Shown: positions 36,028 to 48,714 of the stretch, one piece after another
How the letters are laid out: the number at the start of each line of letters is the position of its first letter
Position numbering within the stretch: position 1 is the first letter of the stretch
From: Bimastos eiseni
Lineage: Eukaryota; Annelida; Clitellata; Crassiclitellata; Lumbricidae
Length of the DNA stretch: 64,000 nucleotides
Assembly: GCA_959347315.1 (NCBI GenBank)
Contig: OY365811.1
Span: forward strand, 35,712,441-35,776,440
Direction: 5' to 3'
Notes under the pieces: model-generated
The model's input: only the letters and a program-made list of their open reading frames with translations
What the model was told of the DNA's origin: nothing
The model's database searches: none
Position numbers and translations under genes: made by a program

Positions 36028-36815
36028 CAGGGAGGTGGTCTTGAGACCGCGGTCTTGGTCTCGAGACGGCCTCGAGACCGGAAAACTGCGATCTTGGTCT
36101 TGGTCTCGAATGCATCGGTCTTGGTGTTGATCTTAAAGGAACGGCCTTGGGACTGGTCTCCGGCTTAGGTTAGCGTACTCGGTCATTTGCCGTATCAGTG
36201 CAATTTCTTTGATATTTGTCGGTTATTTTCGATTATTAGAGAACCGGATGTTTAGGCCCTACGCGCTTGTTAACGATTTATGACTTGCTTACCATCTATA
36301 TATATATATACATGTTACTATGGGCAAAAAATACATTTGCAACGGAAACAGCCATTTTAAAATTTGCTTTCACAATTGTCAAGGCTTTGGAACAATCTAA
36401 TAATTATGTGGTCAGCCACGTGTACTCACTGTTAACCTACAACTCCGAGTACAGGTAGGCCTACATCATTCAAACACAACGTTTATCTACTTGTTCAGGT
36501 GTCTTAAAATATTTACCTATCGTATACTGCAAGTAATTTATAGTGTGATATCCTCAGGTCGAAGCGAAGGTTTGAACCCAAAAAAGTTCAGACTGGCCGA
36601 TAAAACTGTTTTCTGGACCATTATTAGGATTAGTATTCTTCAGCAATAAAATTAATGTTTTAAGCGTCTTATTCCGTTTTAGCGTCTTAATAAATTGAAT
36701 TGAATATAAAAAAATGGGTATCGGTCTTGGTCTTGGTCTCGGACCATCCGGTCTTGGTCCTGGTCTTGGACCTCTCGGTCTTGGTCTCGAGGTTTTGGTC
36801 TCGTGCCCAACACTG
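36028..36815. mobile_element. Non-autonomous hAT element, 788 bp, GGTCTTGG-rich ends
   Basis: Begins CAGGGAGGTGGTCTTGAGAC, ends with the complement of CAGTGTTGGGCACGAGACC. Flanks CTAGGCGG (36020-36027) and CTAGGTGG (36816-36823) match at 7 of 8. Both ends carry dense subterminal GAGACC/GGTCTTGG repeats (36040-36160 and 36718-36805), likely transposase binding sites. No coding capacity. Confidence 0.85.
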
Positions 36816-36823
36816 CTAGGTGG

Positions 36824-37554
36824 CGACGTTTGCGAAATTAGACGTATAACGTGAGTGATTGTCGCCAAGCATGGCTGCAATCAGTTAAATGCGAGTGCTG
36901 AAATAATAATAATGTTTGTAAATTGTATTCAAACTACAGTTTGTCAATTTGAATTACCATCGGTCTGTGAGAACGCCTCGTTGAACCGTGTCTGGATATT
37001 GATAGTCCAGTGGTTGCTCCACCCACCCGCGCATCCAGCCAGTCATCTATCCACTCACCTCTCCCCCCGCCCGCCATCCATCGAGACGAGCCACAAGCGA
37101 TGATGCAATTTTCTTTCGATAATCAACGGGAATTATTTATGACGCCGCAGACGAAGCTACGTCGATTCTGCGACGTCACGACGGCAGTGTTTCTCAGCCA
37201 TACACAATATCCTGGAGATTTTCTGGTTATTCGTGGAACCCCGCTAGTTGCATGCGAAAGTAGCGCTTTTTAATTGAGAATTGCCATTTTTATTACTACC
37301 TGTCCATGTTTTTTGATAGTGCGGATCGTTTGCAAGGCTAAAAAAAGCAATACAAAATTAGATTCATGCAGACATACGTGCCTGTAACGCATATATATAT
37401 ATATGCATATGTATATATATAATATATATATATATACATATATGTGTATTTATGCGTATATATATATATATATGTTGCAGGCAATGTGTAAAACTGGGAT
37501 TTTGTAAAATGCGTGATTTTTTCAGATTTTAGTCGATTTGTAAAATCCCCCGTT
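36824..37554. other. No supported gene
   Basis: Short frames only; (TA)n-type repeats at 37390-37475. Confidence 0.4.
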
Positions 37555-37640
37555 TACGGTTAGAGTTTGGGTTAGGGTCAGGGTTATAAGATCAGGGCTA
37601 AGGTTAGGGTTAGTGTGGCTTTAGTGTAGGATTAGGGTAA
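37555..37640. repeat. Degenerate TTAGGG-like repeats
   Basis: Variants such as GGTTAGAGTTTGGGTTAGGG and AAGGTTAGGGTTAGTG, in opposite orientation to the block at 25555. Confidence 0.5.
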
Positions 37641-37768
37641 GTTTGCAAATTGCATTTGCATTTTACAATATCCTTGGTTTCGCACATCGCCTGTAATATA
37701 TATACATGGCCTACATACAGTCCACAGACAATAGTAGTTAAAGGTGTAGCAGTCTGGCCCAAAATTTA

Positions 37769-38173
37769 CACAAACCTAAGCTCTAGGTCAAACGCTAAAC
37801 TATATATTACCATTTCATTTTTTAACCCCTCCCTAGGTTACAAAATGTCTAAAATATGCACAAACCTAGGTTCATGGTTCAAACACCGACCTATAGGTTA
37901 CCACAATATTGCAAATCCGACATAATTCATGCACAAACCTAGGGCTTAGGTCAAATCTTCTACCTATAGGTTACCACAATATTGCAAACCCGACATAATT
38001 CATGCACAAACCTAAGCTCTAGGTTAAATTCCTAGGAATTTCCAAAAGTTTCAGATGAGTCAGCAGTTTCGTCGAAACCTATAACCTTGGTTAAAACCAC
38101 CACCTATACTCCCTATAAGTCAAAAGCCAAGGGAATTTCCAAAGTTTTCGACGAGTCAGCAGTTCAACAACAG
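37769..38173 (+). repeat. Tandem repeats upstream of the polymerase pseudogene
   Basis: Units starting GCACAAACCTA at 37859, 37931 and 38004 (72-73 bp period, with a looser copy at 37769) share CCTATAGGTTACCACAATAT and GACATAATTCAT. A second pair with AATTTCC and GAGTCAGCAGTT lies at 38036-38075 and 38132-38165. A TATAAA at 38188 follows. This may be the element's promoter or terminal region; inference. Confidence 0.75.
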
Positions 38174-38193
38174 CAAAATCTTGTGTATATAAA

Positions 38194-39351
38194 ATGAATA
38201 GACCAGAAAATATTTTCACAGTTCTGCTTAAAGACATGTCATCCCAATGTAAAATGGAATACTCGAAGAAAAATGTTATTGAATTACGAAAAATTGCTAA
38301 ACAGAGCGGCTTGGTAGATTATATGAGATTGCGTAAAGCGGATTTGATTAGGTAAATTACATCGAACGAGGCCTCAACCAACGCTAGTTTGCTTGATGCG
38401 CCCGTTTCTGACATTCGAATCCAAACACTCGAACCCGTACCAGCCACAACAGCGCGAGAAGTATACGACAAAACTAAATCAGCGATTAATACATTCGCAA
38501 AGTGGATCGATGGGCATATACCTGAAGAACCAAAGAGAAAGGTGAATGAAAAGTTAGAAGCATTAAAAGCCAAAGTGAATTCTATATTCAGTAAAATTCA
38601 TATGAGAACACTCAAAATAAGTGAGACGGCCTCAGCCATCAAGGGCTTCACGAAACAATACACGGTCGAAGGCGCACGCGGAATTGACGCCACATCTTTT
38701 CTTAACACCATTGGAACGCAGGCGGTAGACTTGTTGACAAAATATCGTCAGACTAAGATCAATTTTGTCCTTACCAGCACAATGGAGCGTGTAGATATGA
38801 AAACCGGACAAGTAGATTCCACAGATTTTCCTTTCGTCTCTAGGACCGAAGTTGTTTTAAACTCTACCAACCCGAGCGAAATATTTAATAATGCGAGGGA
38901 TAAAATCTTAGAATCAATGGCCGCCTTCCAGATGCGAGGTAGTAACTGGAGACTTAGAGCGGTTACAAAATTTGATATCAATACGGTTTCTTATAAACCG
39001 CTGAAGGGTAGTTCCTATATTCCACTACCGAAATGTCTAGCTAGTAAAAAGGATATTGTTAATATGAAGAACGAAGACGAAGAATGCTTCAAGTGGTGTG
39101 TAACGATAGCCTTAAACCCGGCTGATAAGAATTCAGACAGAATCACGAAAGAATTAAAAACACAATCTGAGGAACTTGATTGGTCTGGTATCAAATTCCC
39201 AGTAGCTGCAGATGATAATGTTATAAATTAGTTTGAGAGAAATAATAATATTAGCATTAATGTCTTTGGTTTCGAGAAAGATGTCCGTCTATTCCCGCTA
39301 TATTTATCAAAGCATGAGAACGATAAAAACTTTGCTTTTGTGGGTGTGTGA
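38194..39351 (+). pseudogene. Polinton/Maverick-like DNA polymerase protein, N-terminal part only
   Basis: The longest open stretch is 38389-39228. In the same frame the reading reaches back to ATG 38194 across a TAA at 38353-38355, and forward past a TAG at 39229-39231 to a TGA at 39349. The first ~50 codons look like a SAP-type helix-extended-helix segment; the remainder resembles the conserved region found N-terminal to the protein-primed family-B polymerase in Polinton/Maverick and adintovirus-like elements (recognisable by the LPKCLASKKDIVNMKNEDEE stretch). Similarity resumes straight after the TAG, so each stop looks like a point change. Exonuclease and polymerase domains are absent: the copy ends by about 39350. 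Assignment is from memory of the family, without a search. It is non-functional. Confidence 0.68.
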
Positions 39352-41502
39352 GAGGTGCCCCGTAGGTTTTTGATATTTTGAAGACCAGGAAGAGGGCGGC
39401 TGCGGGTTTCAGGAATCCTCTACTGCGTGTCCAAGGCGTTCCCCGAGCCAACGGCGAAGGTTTCAAGTCAATAGCTGTAAAACTGTATAAATGCATCGCC
39501 GGATAGAGTAACACACAGAAAGTCTTCTTTATTTGTAAGATATTATAGACCATCTTATTGGTCGGCTCTCTTTGTTAAGTGATTTCATTCTCATTATTAT
39601 AAGAAGTCAGAGAGATACGTAACGTTAGATAATAAAGACCAGGTGTCCGTGTTTCTTGAGAGCAGGTCTTGTGCCTGTTTCTTTGGCCTCCTGAAGGGTG
39701 TCTCTGAAGAGGGCGTTGAGGCCACGGTTAGCTGGTAGACATGTATGAGGGCCGTGTGGGTTCTCATCCCTTAGAGACGGTCACCGCTGTGAGGAGACCT
39801 TTAGCAAGCGTCCTTCACTGGCAATTACTCGGCGCCGTTTGTCGATGTGTTGTAATTAGATAGATAGCTTACTTAATAAATGCAGAAGAAATAATGCTAA
39901 TAATATTATGGCATCGGAGACAGGTGGTGACCCGACTGTTATTAGTTTATACGAGTCTGGAATTATTCTCCAGAGGCTCTAAGCTCAGCAGTTCATCATT
40001 AAGGACGTACAGGTCTCTGAAATGTAACAATTGAGCTTGTCAGAAATGCAGATATCCGAATAAGCAAGGAGAAAGAATTGTAATCGGAAGGTGGCGAATT
40101 ATCTTAATTGTAATGACATAATTGGTTTAGAAACAACGATCACCAACCAAATCGAATTAGTCTATGTTTTGTTATTAATTCACGCACATATACATTATTG
40201 CACTTTAAATATAGCCTAATGTTTTGAAGCATCCAAAATCAAGAGTTCCGTGATATTTTGTTGAATATAACTGACAATTTGTCGTACAGAAAATTCTTAG
40301 ACTTTTATTAGTTCACACATTAAAATAGAATCTATTAAGCCAAAAAAGTGGATTCAACTGCGTCTATTACCTCCGCTAGCTACCGCCACTAACACAAACT
40401 TCGCGATTTGTTATTTCGTAAACTGTTGACGCATTGGCAACTATTAGTTACCTAGTCAGTCTATCACCGTCATAATTGCGACGGTGAAAAAGCTTCATCA
40501 CCTTTCTCTTTAGATCAAAGAAAATCTAGCAAAATTCGCGAGGCAGCTCGATTGCTTGCTAGTCTTTCCAGAGTCAATGGAACACCTGGTTGCAATTACT
40601 GCAACCAACAAAGGTTAACATAAAATGACCACTCATCACGAAAGCCAAGATATATCGGAAGTGAAGATATTTATAGTTCACTGAAGACAGTTCACTTATG
40701 AGAAATATCTAGCTTAGGTCCATTTAGGCCTGCTGTTGTAAATGACTCTCGTCTAATTCAGTATAGATCATACTTGCATAAGAGCTATGTTTAATTCCAA
40801 TACGAAAGACCAAACTTTCTGCTCATCACGAGAAGCAAAATATCATCCGATTCCCGGTGATGATATATAATAGGGTTCACTAAAAAAGAGTTCGTTCGTG
40901 TCTACGTTAATGCAGCCTGAATGTTGTATACTACTTTTCATATGATTCAAGCATGACCTTCTGGCCATCATTATGTCCTCGTTCTCTGCGCATGCGCTCT
41001 TTAGAGATTCAGTAGTTACCTGGACACCAGTGGACACTGGACAGATGTCAGACTTATATAGAAACCAACAAACCAATCAGCGATCAGTAGATCTATAAAT
41101 CTGCGCATATCACAGATAGTAGGCGGCTGTGACTGCCGGATATAATGCATAGCTACTTGAGCGGATCGTCGTGCAGAGGATATTTAGTGGCAAACTCTAT
41201 AGTGTCTACTTGAGCAAACGCTGCTAATGTATAATAAACTACAAAACACTACATTCGCGACTTTGTCATGCTCTGTTTTATAAGAACAGTGGTCATACAT
41301 GCATACCTTGGCAGAGGCATAAATCACGGAGAAGGGCAGAGTGGGATTGTCCCCCTCAAAGTCTTGACTGAGGGACAACACTGTTGACTGTCTCATCACA
41401 GTTATACCCACCACGTAACAACTACTTTGTCTCCTCTGACCCTCTGGAAACCGGATTCTGTCCTTCCTCGGACTACCCTTTTGACAACTCAGTTGACTTG
41501 AC
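39352..41502. other. No supported gene
   Basis: A GC-richer block at 39640-39840 follows the polymerase remnant but shows no recognised protein; the rest is unremarkable AT-rich DNA. Confidence 0.35.
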
Positions 41503-41580
41503 GCAACGCTCGTAAATAAGCTGGTGCCCTGCGCTTGGCTTTCGAAGGGCGCTTCAGAAGTTTGGAAATTAAGATTCGAT
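41503..41580 (+). repeat. SINE-like dispersed repeat, copy 4
   Basis: GTAAATAAGCTGGTGCCCTG, CGCTTGGCTTTCGAA, then a GGCGCTT box and TTTGGAAATTAAGATTCG tail. The longest plus-strand copy. Confidence 0.7.
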
Positions 41581-42004
41581 CTACGAATATCCCTGCACTA
41601 CAACATGTACTTACTTCAAGAGCAAGTGCCAAACCATGCACTGCACCTGCTTTATTCAACTGTCATTCGTCGCCTTGTTCGACAACCAGTTCTGCGTTTA
41701 AAATAATCTATTTTGGTTGGACTGGTTAGAGTTTCATGTGTGGCATCTTATGAGCTCTTGCTGCCACTCTGACCCATACATATCATTATCATTATCTGCA
41801 ACACTGCTTCTTTGTTGATTATCCCTAAATGCAGGATTTTACAGGCTTACACACCATGATATAACTCAGTGTGTATTGTATTTTGAAACTTTTATAGCGC
41901 CGTTGTTATCAGTGGCCATTTAGTGACGCCTATATTGAGAGAACCCCGAGATAGGCAACAGGTTTTAAGGAAGGAGAAAGATGACGATAGGCCTACATGG
42001 TAAG

Positions 42005-42138
42005 ACAATGATAATACTAAAAAGACAATGACGATACTGGAAAGAGAATGACGATACTGAAAAAACAATGGCGATGCTGGAAAGACAATGACGATACTGA
42101 AAAGACAATGGCGATGATGGAAAGTTAATGGCGATATC
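42005..42138. repeat. 20-bp minisatellite, about 7 units
   Basis: Units of ACAATGACGATACTGGAAAG with few changes (GGCGAT/GACGAT; CTGA/CTGG). Confidence 0.92.
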
Positions 42139-42564
42139 TGTCAGGACGTCAGGACCATTTCTTCCAGGTCGACTTCAGCCAAATTCAACACCTGGAGCCT
42201 CACTTTCGACGTATACGTATATGTAGGCCTACAGTGGAATTTCTTCGTCATATTGTCTATAACGACCGTTCCTATCAGCGAAGGTTCAGGGTTGGATTGC
42301 ACCGTTAGGTAAAGCAGCACCATAAAGTTCTCCATCGGATCCGACTCTGCCTCTTCCGCGGTCAACGGTGGAGGTCAACGTCCAGACGACGATGACCTTT
42401 CTCAGATCACAGATTGTCAGTTCGTTTCTTCAGCCGTCGACAACCGTCTCCTATTTTTTGTACTTTTTAAGCACATACTTTCTTTAAGATCACGTGGCAA
42501 GGGATTCCTATGTCAAGCCTCTGCGCCATTTGCCCTATATAATTATGTCTACACTCACACACAC

Positions 42565-42603
<39 letters not shown>

Positions 42604-43500
42604 TTCATAGTATAGATATATATTATATATATTATTTATTATATATATATTACATATAATATGTATATATAATATATATCATATTAATAATATATATATA
42701 TTATATATATATTATTAAGATAAGAGCGAGTTTCAAAACCTAGTTAATAAAAATTTCATGCTTAGATATGTATTTGCATACGTAATATGCATGTATGTAC
42801 TGCTGTGCCGTATATATATATATATAGGGCCTATATATATATATATATATCCAGTCTGATAACGTTAGGGCGGATTGTTCGAAGGATGGAGATATGCATA
42901 AACAAAGGTCCGGACAAGCTAAGGCTTTGGTCGAAAATCACTCGTAAAATATGGCGTACATGTAGGAAAATTGGCTGTGGATGTACGGTTTCATGCAGAG
43001 TCACCTTTGCGGAAAAAAGAGGGATTAGGAATGTTATTGAGTAGGTCACGAGGGCCTGTAAGTGTGGCGTTCTGCCGCCCGAGCGCCTGCCTAGCGCTAA
43101 CGGACGGTGTCGACCCCAGCTCGCTGACACGCCTGGAGTCGCCCGACTCACTTTCTTACCAAATCTCAATGCCAAATGGTTACTCTCTATATCTACCAGG
43201 ATGTTCACTATCACCAGGCAAGATTAGGGACGGGTTTCTTCTCCAAGAAAGGTAACACGGCTCGAATTAGTAACGAGGTCTGACTCTGCCTATTCCGCGG
43301 TCGCCGGATGGGCAACGTTCTGAGGATGGCCGTACTCAAAACAGGGTTCATAATCATACCGGCAGGAGTCTTCCTCGCCTTGCATACCTTCCAAGCTACT
43401 AGCCTCGTCTTCCTCTACCTGATGTCGTGCCGTTCAGCATCTTGTGACTCTGAAACTATCGCCATTTAGGGACACCAAACGTTCTCTTAAGTTACGAGGT
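42139..43500. other. No firm gene; TA repeats
   Basis: A minus-strand frame at 42365-42141 (MTAEEAESDPMENFMVLLYL) looks mildly coding but has no recognised product. A GACTCTGCC...TTCCGCGGTC block occurs at both 42345 and 43280. TA-rich repeats fill 42565-42720 and 42818-42852. Confidence 0.35.
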
Positions 43501-44029
43501 TCAGACATATTTGAAACAAGTCCATAAGCTATTTCGGCCTATACAATTATCGGTAGCTAAATCACAACGTCTTATACTCTTAGACATTACTGTCTCCAAC
43601 TCTCTAACCTCTGTCGTCCTAGACACACCAGTCTCGCAGCTCTTCGTCATTTCATGCTAGACACTTAGCTATCACGTCTTCTGCTCAACACGTATCTCTC
43701 GATCTATTTCCGTGTATGGCATAAACGGCCGCACACGTATATTTTGTCATGCACATTTGACTGACTAAGTTCCCGTCCTCTGTGTTAGCAGTTACCCACC
43801 AACACTGATATATTCTGCTTCGATAAAAATGACACTGGCATGGTATTCACGGACACTGATAGGGAAGGTCTTCTGTCTATAACCTTCGCTATCTGCACAC
43901 AGATCTTCGATCCGACCTACGCACGAGGGGGCCCGACCTCGCACTTTAGTCAGCTCTCAGAACTGTGTGTGACGACAAACAACCATGTATTCACCTGGTT
44001 ACCCGATTACCCAAACGTACTCGTATCGA

Positions 44030-45215
44030 TCACTTCGATCAGACACGCAAGTAGATACACTTCGGGAAAACGGGAGGAGTATCTATAACCGAACTAGGTA
44101 GCCAACAAGTATATTTCTCGGCCGGCTTGCATCTGTCATATACTTTAATATCCGATCACCCAGACTCTCACATGTCTTTAACTCTCATCGACTGCATTTA
44201 TTCATCCCATCGTAGGAACATATTTGTATTCGCCACTTAGAGATCTGACCAACGGTAATGCACCAACTCTCGTTTCTCAGACTCGATTCTCTCACAGGCA
44301 ACTGAGGTTAAGTGTCACCACGTTACCTCTATGTTTCACACAGACCTGTATTATTATAATCACTTTCTCTGAAGCAATTGTACTCTGTCTCTTATACACT
44401 GGAACGAACCACTGGCAGATCTTTCGAGGAAGTCCTCGAAAAGAGATTATGTAGTTAGATCTACAAGACGAAATTAGTAGACGCCTCGCGGGGAACCGCG
44501 AGCCAAGATATTGCAACTAGACACACAAGTGAATAGATTTCTGAAAAACGAGAGGAGTAAGTGTGACCGACCTAAGTAGCCAACAAGAAGATTTACCGAA
44601 AGATCGCAAGACAATAAAGAAGACATACTGCGGGGACACCGCAAGTACAGATATTACGTTTAGTAACTCAAGTAAAGATACGCGGGGAAACCGTGACCTA
44701 AGACATTGCGATCAGACACGCAAATCAACAGATTGCTGGTAAACGGGAGGAGTAAGTATGACCACGCTAGGTAGCCAAGTATAGATATTTACGGAAAACC
44801 GTAAATAGAAAAGAATATGCAGAGACGCCCACAATTGATCAGGTGTCCGGCACCAAAGGGAACTTTTCCTGTATCGAACGCACCAATGGGGTCACCCTCC
44901 CCGTATTTATCGAATGTATTCATGTTTTCCAATATTTGTCAACGGCTTCTCCGCTAGCTCTCAGTCTGTTTCCAACGGCTTCACGGGTCCGCCCTCCCCG
45001 TCTTTTAACCAACGTGTACACTGGGGAATTCTTCCCGTAAATTGTCTCAACAGTCGCCATAAATCTGTCTCGATATAGCGTTCGGTTGCTTGGGGCTTTA
45101 CCCGATCTCTATTTCTCACGGCCACCGACGGGGTCACGTATCCGACAACCGGCTGGTATTCTCGAGGAGTAACTATGACCGATCTACGTAGCCAACAAGA
45201 CTATTTCTCGGCCAC
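44030..45215. repeat. Complex array of ~50-bp monomers with small hairpins
   Basis: Blocks such as GGGAGGAGTAAGTATGACC and TAGGTAGCCAACAAG recur at 44072, 44552, 44747 and 45165; GACACGCAAGT-type blocks at 44041, 44520 and 44715. Adjacent copies at 44487 and 44680 are 193 bp apart, made of ~50-bp monomers that meet at short inverted repeats (CGCGGGGAACCGCG; TTTACGGAAAACCGTAAA). A related, looser series with GGCCACC and GGGGTCAC continues to about 45370. Confidence 0.7.
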
Positions 45216-45370
45216 CAGAACTCCCACGGTCTGCACGGTCGGTGATTTTTCCCAGTCTATCTCTCGGTCGGCCGCCGAGGTCTCTCTCGATATATGCGTC
45301 GGTCCCTTCTGGGACTCACCCAGTCTGTATCACTCACGGCCACCAACGGGGTCACCATCTTCCCCGTATT

Positions 45371-46558
45371 TCCGAACAGAACTGTCATTCATTCATTTAT
45401 TTCTCTCGATCGGGTCTTTACGCACTCTCGAACGGTAACCAGACCTGTGAGCATTTCTCACGATCGGTCTTTCTCTGTCAGCCTGTTGACTCCTACGATC
45501 AGGGCACGGTCCGTCTTGCGATCGACGGCAGAGGGGCCCACCCCACCAGATCAGCGAAAAGCAGCACCAGCCTGACCGCGAGAGCGGCTGTCACTAGAGG
45601 TCGTATTTATATGGCAACACTCAACGATCCCTGGAGCGGTACGAGAACCACTCTACGTATGAAGCAGTACGAACCACTGCTCCACATATATAGCGATGCA
45701 CCGCATGTCAGGCTATACTCAAGCCAATTCATGCGTCTGCAAGCTATGCACTCGATTAAAAACCGCCGATCGGTCTTCCTTCCTATACGCAACACTGTAA
45801 AAAAAATAGACGTAAAATAACACTATGGCGAGCCGATTATTTAAATAAATCATTCATTCAAGCCTTGTGGCCTGTCCGCCACATAAGTATGGATTCAGTC
45901 TTGGACTGGTTCAAGTATGAATGCGGTCTTTCGGGACCCTGCTTTATCTGGTAGATGGCGTAATCGTTCCATTTCCTTAAAAGGTATTTGATTACATGTC
46001 ATTGATGATGTAAACTTGCCGGAGTGGAGCTCGTCAGGGAGGACTCGTTCAAGTGGTTAAACGATATTTAATTTTTTGGATTTTTGTCATTTTTTCTTAA
46101 TTTTTAAGTTAGGCTATGTCCATAACAATTTGATACGTTGCATTGTCATGCAAGCCTGAAATGTGTGCAAAATTTCAGCTTTGTAGGTCGACGGGAACAT
46201 ACCTAAAACGAGTTGAGAGAAATCCGACCAACCGACGATCCAACGATCAGCCTGTGACAAACTTTACGCAAACCAAGTTAAATAAATGAGGGTAAAAATA
46301 GGAGCATGGACACTGGACTTTGGAAGACTGTTCTAATGTTTTTACCGATGAGTCTAGTAATCGTAACCACGGATCAGATCAAAACCAAATTTGTACCAGC
46401 GTCTTTCATTTGACTTGTTTATGCACTGACGAAATATCAGAAAAATATGAACCCTTTACTGAGAACACGCATTTTGAAAACGGTGAACGAACTTTTGTGT
46501 CATATTTCCAGAAGACGCAATTGAAAACAACTCTAATCGTCAAACGATCTGCATTTTC
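45371..46558. other. No firm gene
   Basis: A minus-strand frame at 45795-45607 follows a good acceptor but has no recognised product. Sequence at 46100-46270 (GCAAAATTTCAGCTTTGTAG and AGTTGAGAGAAATCC) resembles a retroelement 3' untranslated region; inference. Confidence 0.3.
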
Positions 46559-46630
46559 GCGCGTGAATAACTGGCGCCCTACTCTTTCATGTTGTCCTGA
46601 AAAGTTTGCAGATTACGATTACGATTCTTA
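46559..46630 (+). repeat. SINE-like dispersed repeat, copy 5
   Basis: GCGTGAATAACTGGCGCCCT with a GATTACGATTACGATTC tail. Confidence 0.6.
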
Positions 46631-46968
46631 CAAGTTAACTCTGTTTCACCTCAGTTTGACATAGGGTAAGCTAATCCCGGGGAGGGAAACGTGGGAATTC
46701 CATTCCAACTCTAGGTTTACGGATGGATCATGAATCAATTTCCATCCAACAAATTTATCATAGCTATCTCATAAATATGATGGCAGTCCGAACATACAGG
46801 TATTTACATACATGCAGACAAATACATATTATGTTAATACAAATCCAGTGTTTAACTGAACTCAGTCAGTCCAGGTAATATAATTTGGTTCAATGCACTA
46901 ATTAAATAATTACTATTCCTCCGCAATAGAAACTGGAGATTAATCTTGCCTGAATATGGATCGCTCAG

Positions 46969-47354
46969 TTATGAGGTCCTTGTGAATAGCAGCGCATCAT
47001 GAAAGAACAATGCGTGACTTAATGCATCAACACCAGATGATCTCAGAACGCAACAGAGTATGGAAAATATTAAATAACATGAAAGTTGGTCATCGATGGG
47101 CATGAATAAGTTTAACAACTGCTCAGCGTCTTGACTAACAGATAGCACTGTCATATAGTTCTTCTTAAAGAAAGCATGTACAGTAATTTTGAATGGGCAG
47201 TTATCTCTCCCCATATGTAGAAACAGATTTACGACTTGGTCTGACACCGAGCCATTTAATTCGTAACACAGATTAGAATAAAACGTTGAAAGAATTCCGT
47301 GCGTGTCGAGGGAAACGGACCAAATTGTGTTCTGCGCATACTCTGCCGAAATGA
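46969..47354 (-). CDS. Candidate 3'-terminal exon, product unknown
   Basis: A strong acceptor (CTCATTTTTGTCATCAG, ending at 47355) opens a frame of 128 codons to a TAA at 46969. The protein is well mixed and looks folded and helical (for example FFKKNYMTVLSVSQDAEQLL and LSCYLIFSILCCVLRSSGVD), unlike repeat translations nearby. The exon begins with two bases of a split codon. No family recognised and no upstream exon found. Confidence 0.4.
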
Positions 47355-48669
47355 CTGATGACAAAAATGAGTTCTGCCATTGAAATCATAAGAGAAAATA
47401 TCTGCACGAGGTCATCCGTCCATTGAATCGATTAACCCGTCCTATATAGAAAACCAAGATTAATGGTGGGTAGGCCTACAAACAATGAACTGCTGACGCA
47501 TTGTCAATGTCAAAAGGTAGACTCAGACAAAAACGAGTTCCAACGCCATAGTTACTTGATTTCCTTTGTAATTCGCAGGCAATTATTTGATAACAACATA
47601 TTATGTTTCTATAGCGCATTTATTAAGAACGAGCCGATGCACGGACTAGCGACTGAACGAAGAAAACAAGGAATGCTCTCCTAATTTTACAACTATAATA
47701 ACATGATGTTAACTCTGAACAACTCTCAAGTGGAGTTAAAGCCAATCTCAGAAGCAGGGATTTCATTTGATTATTTCCTGTAAACTGTTAAAAGGTGACC
47801 ACATCATGCGACACTGTTAATAATAAATAAATCAATCAATGAAACTTCATATAGCGTCTCTTGAAGAAATCTACTCAGCATCGATTCCAGTACAAACGAA
47901 TTTCAGAGTAGAATTGAAATGGGATAGAAAGTTCCTAGGCAAGAGCCGAAGATCCTATGGGATGCTATTCTAGGCAGCCTGGCCCACAACCAAAAAGCAC
48001 GACAATGTAGCATAGAGGACCGAAAGGAAGGCACACGAGGAATACCCTGTGAGTCAAAAATGCTCCCAAAGGCAATTACAGAGAAGTGTAGCGCCGCAAA
48101 TGCAGCGCCAGATAAGGGAAGAAATCCTAAATACAATGGGCTGGTGGAGGTGAAACCATTGTAAGACATTTAGCATAATAGGCAGACAGTCTCCAGCTGT
48201 TCAATCCTACCACGCGTGGTGTCAGCATAAGGTATGTACAGAGTAGAGCAGTAGCCGAAGCGACACTCGACGAACGAGTGCAAACACTGCCAGCGAGGAA
48301 ACGGAAGACAACCCGGGATCAACGCAACTGGTAAAACAGCTGCGAGTTACCGAACTCTCCTTAGCTCATTGCTGGGCAAAAGAGAGCTCCAGGCCTAGAA
48401 TGACCCGAGATGTAGCCAAAGTAGAGAATGGAAATGCAGCGGATAGTGCACTTAAGTCAACTCTCGCTTGAAAATGTATTTTCTTTTTCCAGGCTATAGA
48501 AATTCGATTTTTACAGGGTTGAGCCGCATTGAATGTTTTAATCCTATCTGCTGAATCAGAAGTCTTTTAAATAACCAAGAAAAGAAGAAACATAGAAACA
48601 TTAGAAAGCTGTATGAAATCATTAAATTTTAAGTTTTTTATGGTAATATGGCATAGGATCAATTTATCA
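47355..48669. other. No supported gene
   Basis: Contains reverse-oriented retroelement tail motifs TATAGCGC at about 47611 and 47853 and a diffuse GC-richer block at 47930-48450 with no recognised product. Confidence 0.4.
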
Positions 48670-48714
48670 GCGATGATGTTCAATTGATTGCTTAAATTAA
48701 TTGAACATCATCGC
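48670..48714. repeat. Hairpin with perfect 16-bp arms
   Basis: GCGATGATGTTCAATT (48670-48685) and its exact complement (48699-48714) flank a 13-base loop. Confidence 0.95.

Noticed and set aside
43840..45820. Several plus-strand frames of 76-192 aa
   Set aside because: They run through the ~50-bp monomer array and its relatives in different frames, without recognised domains.
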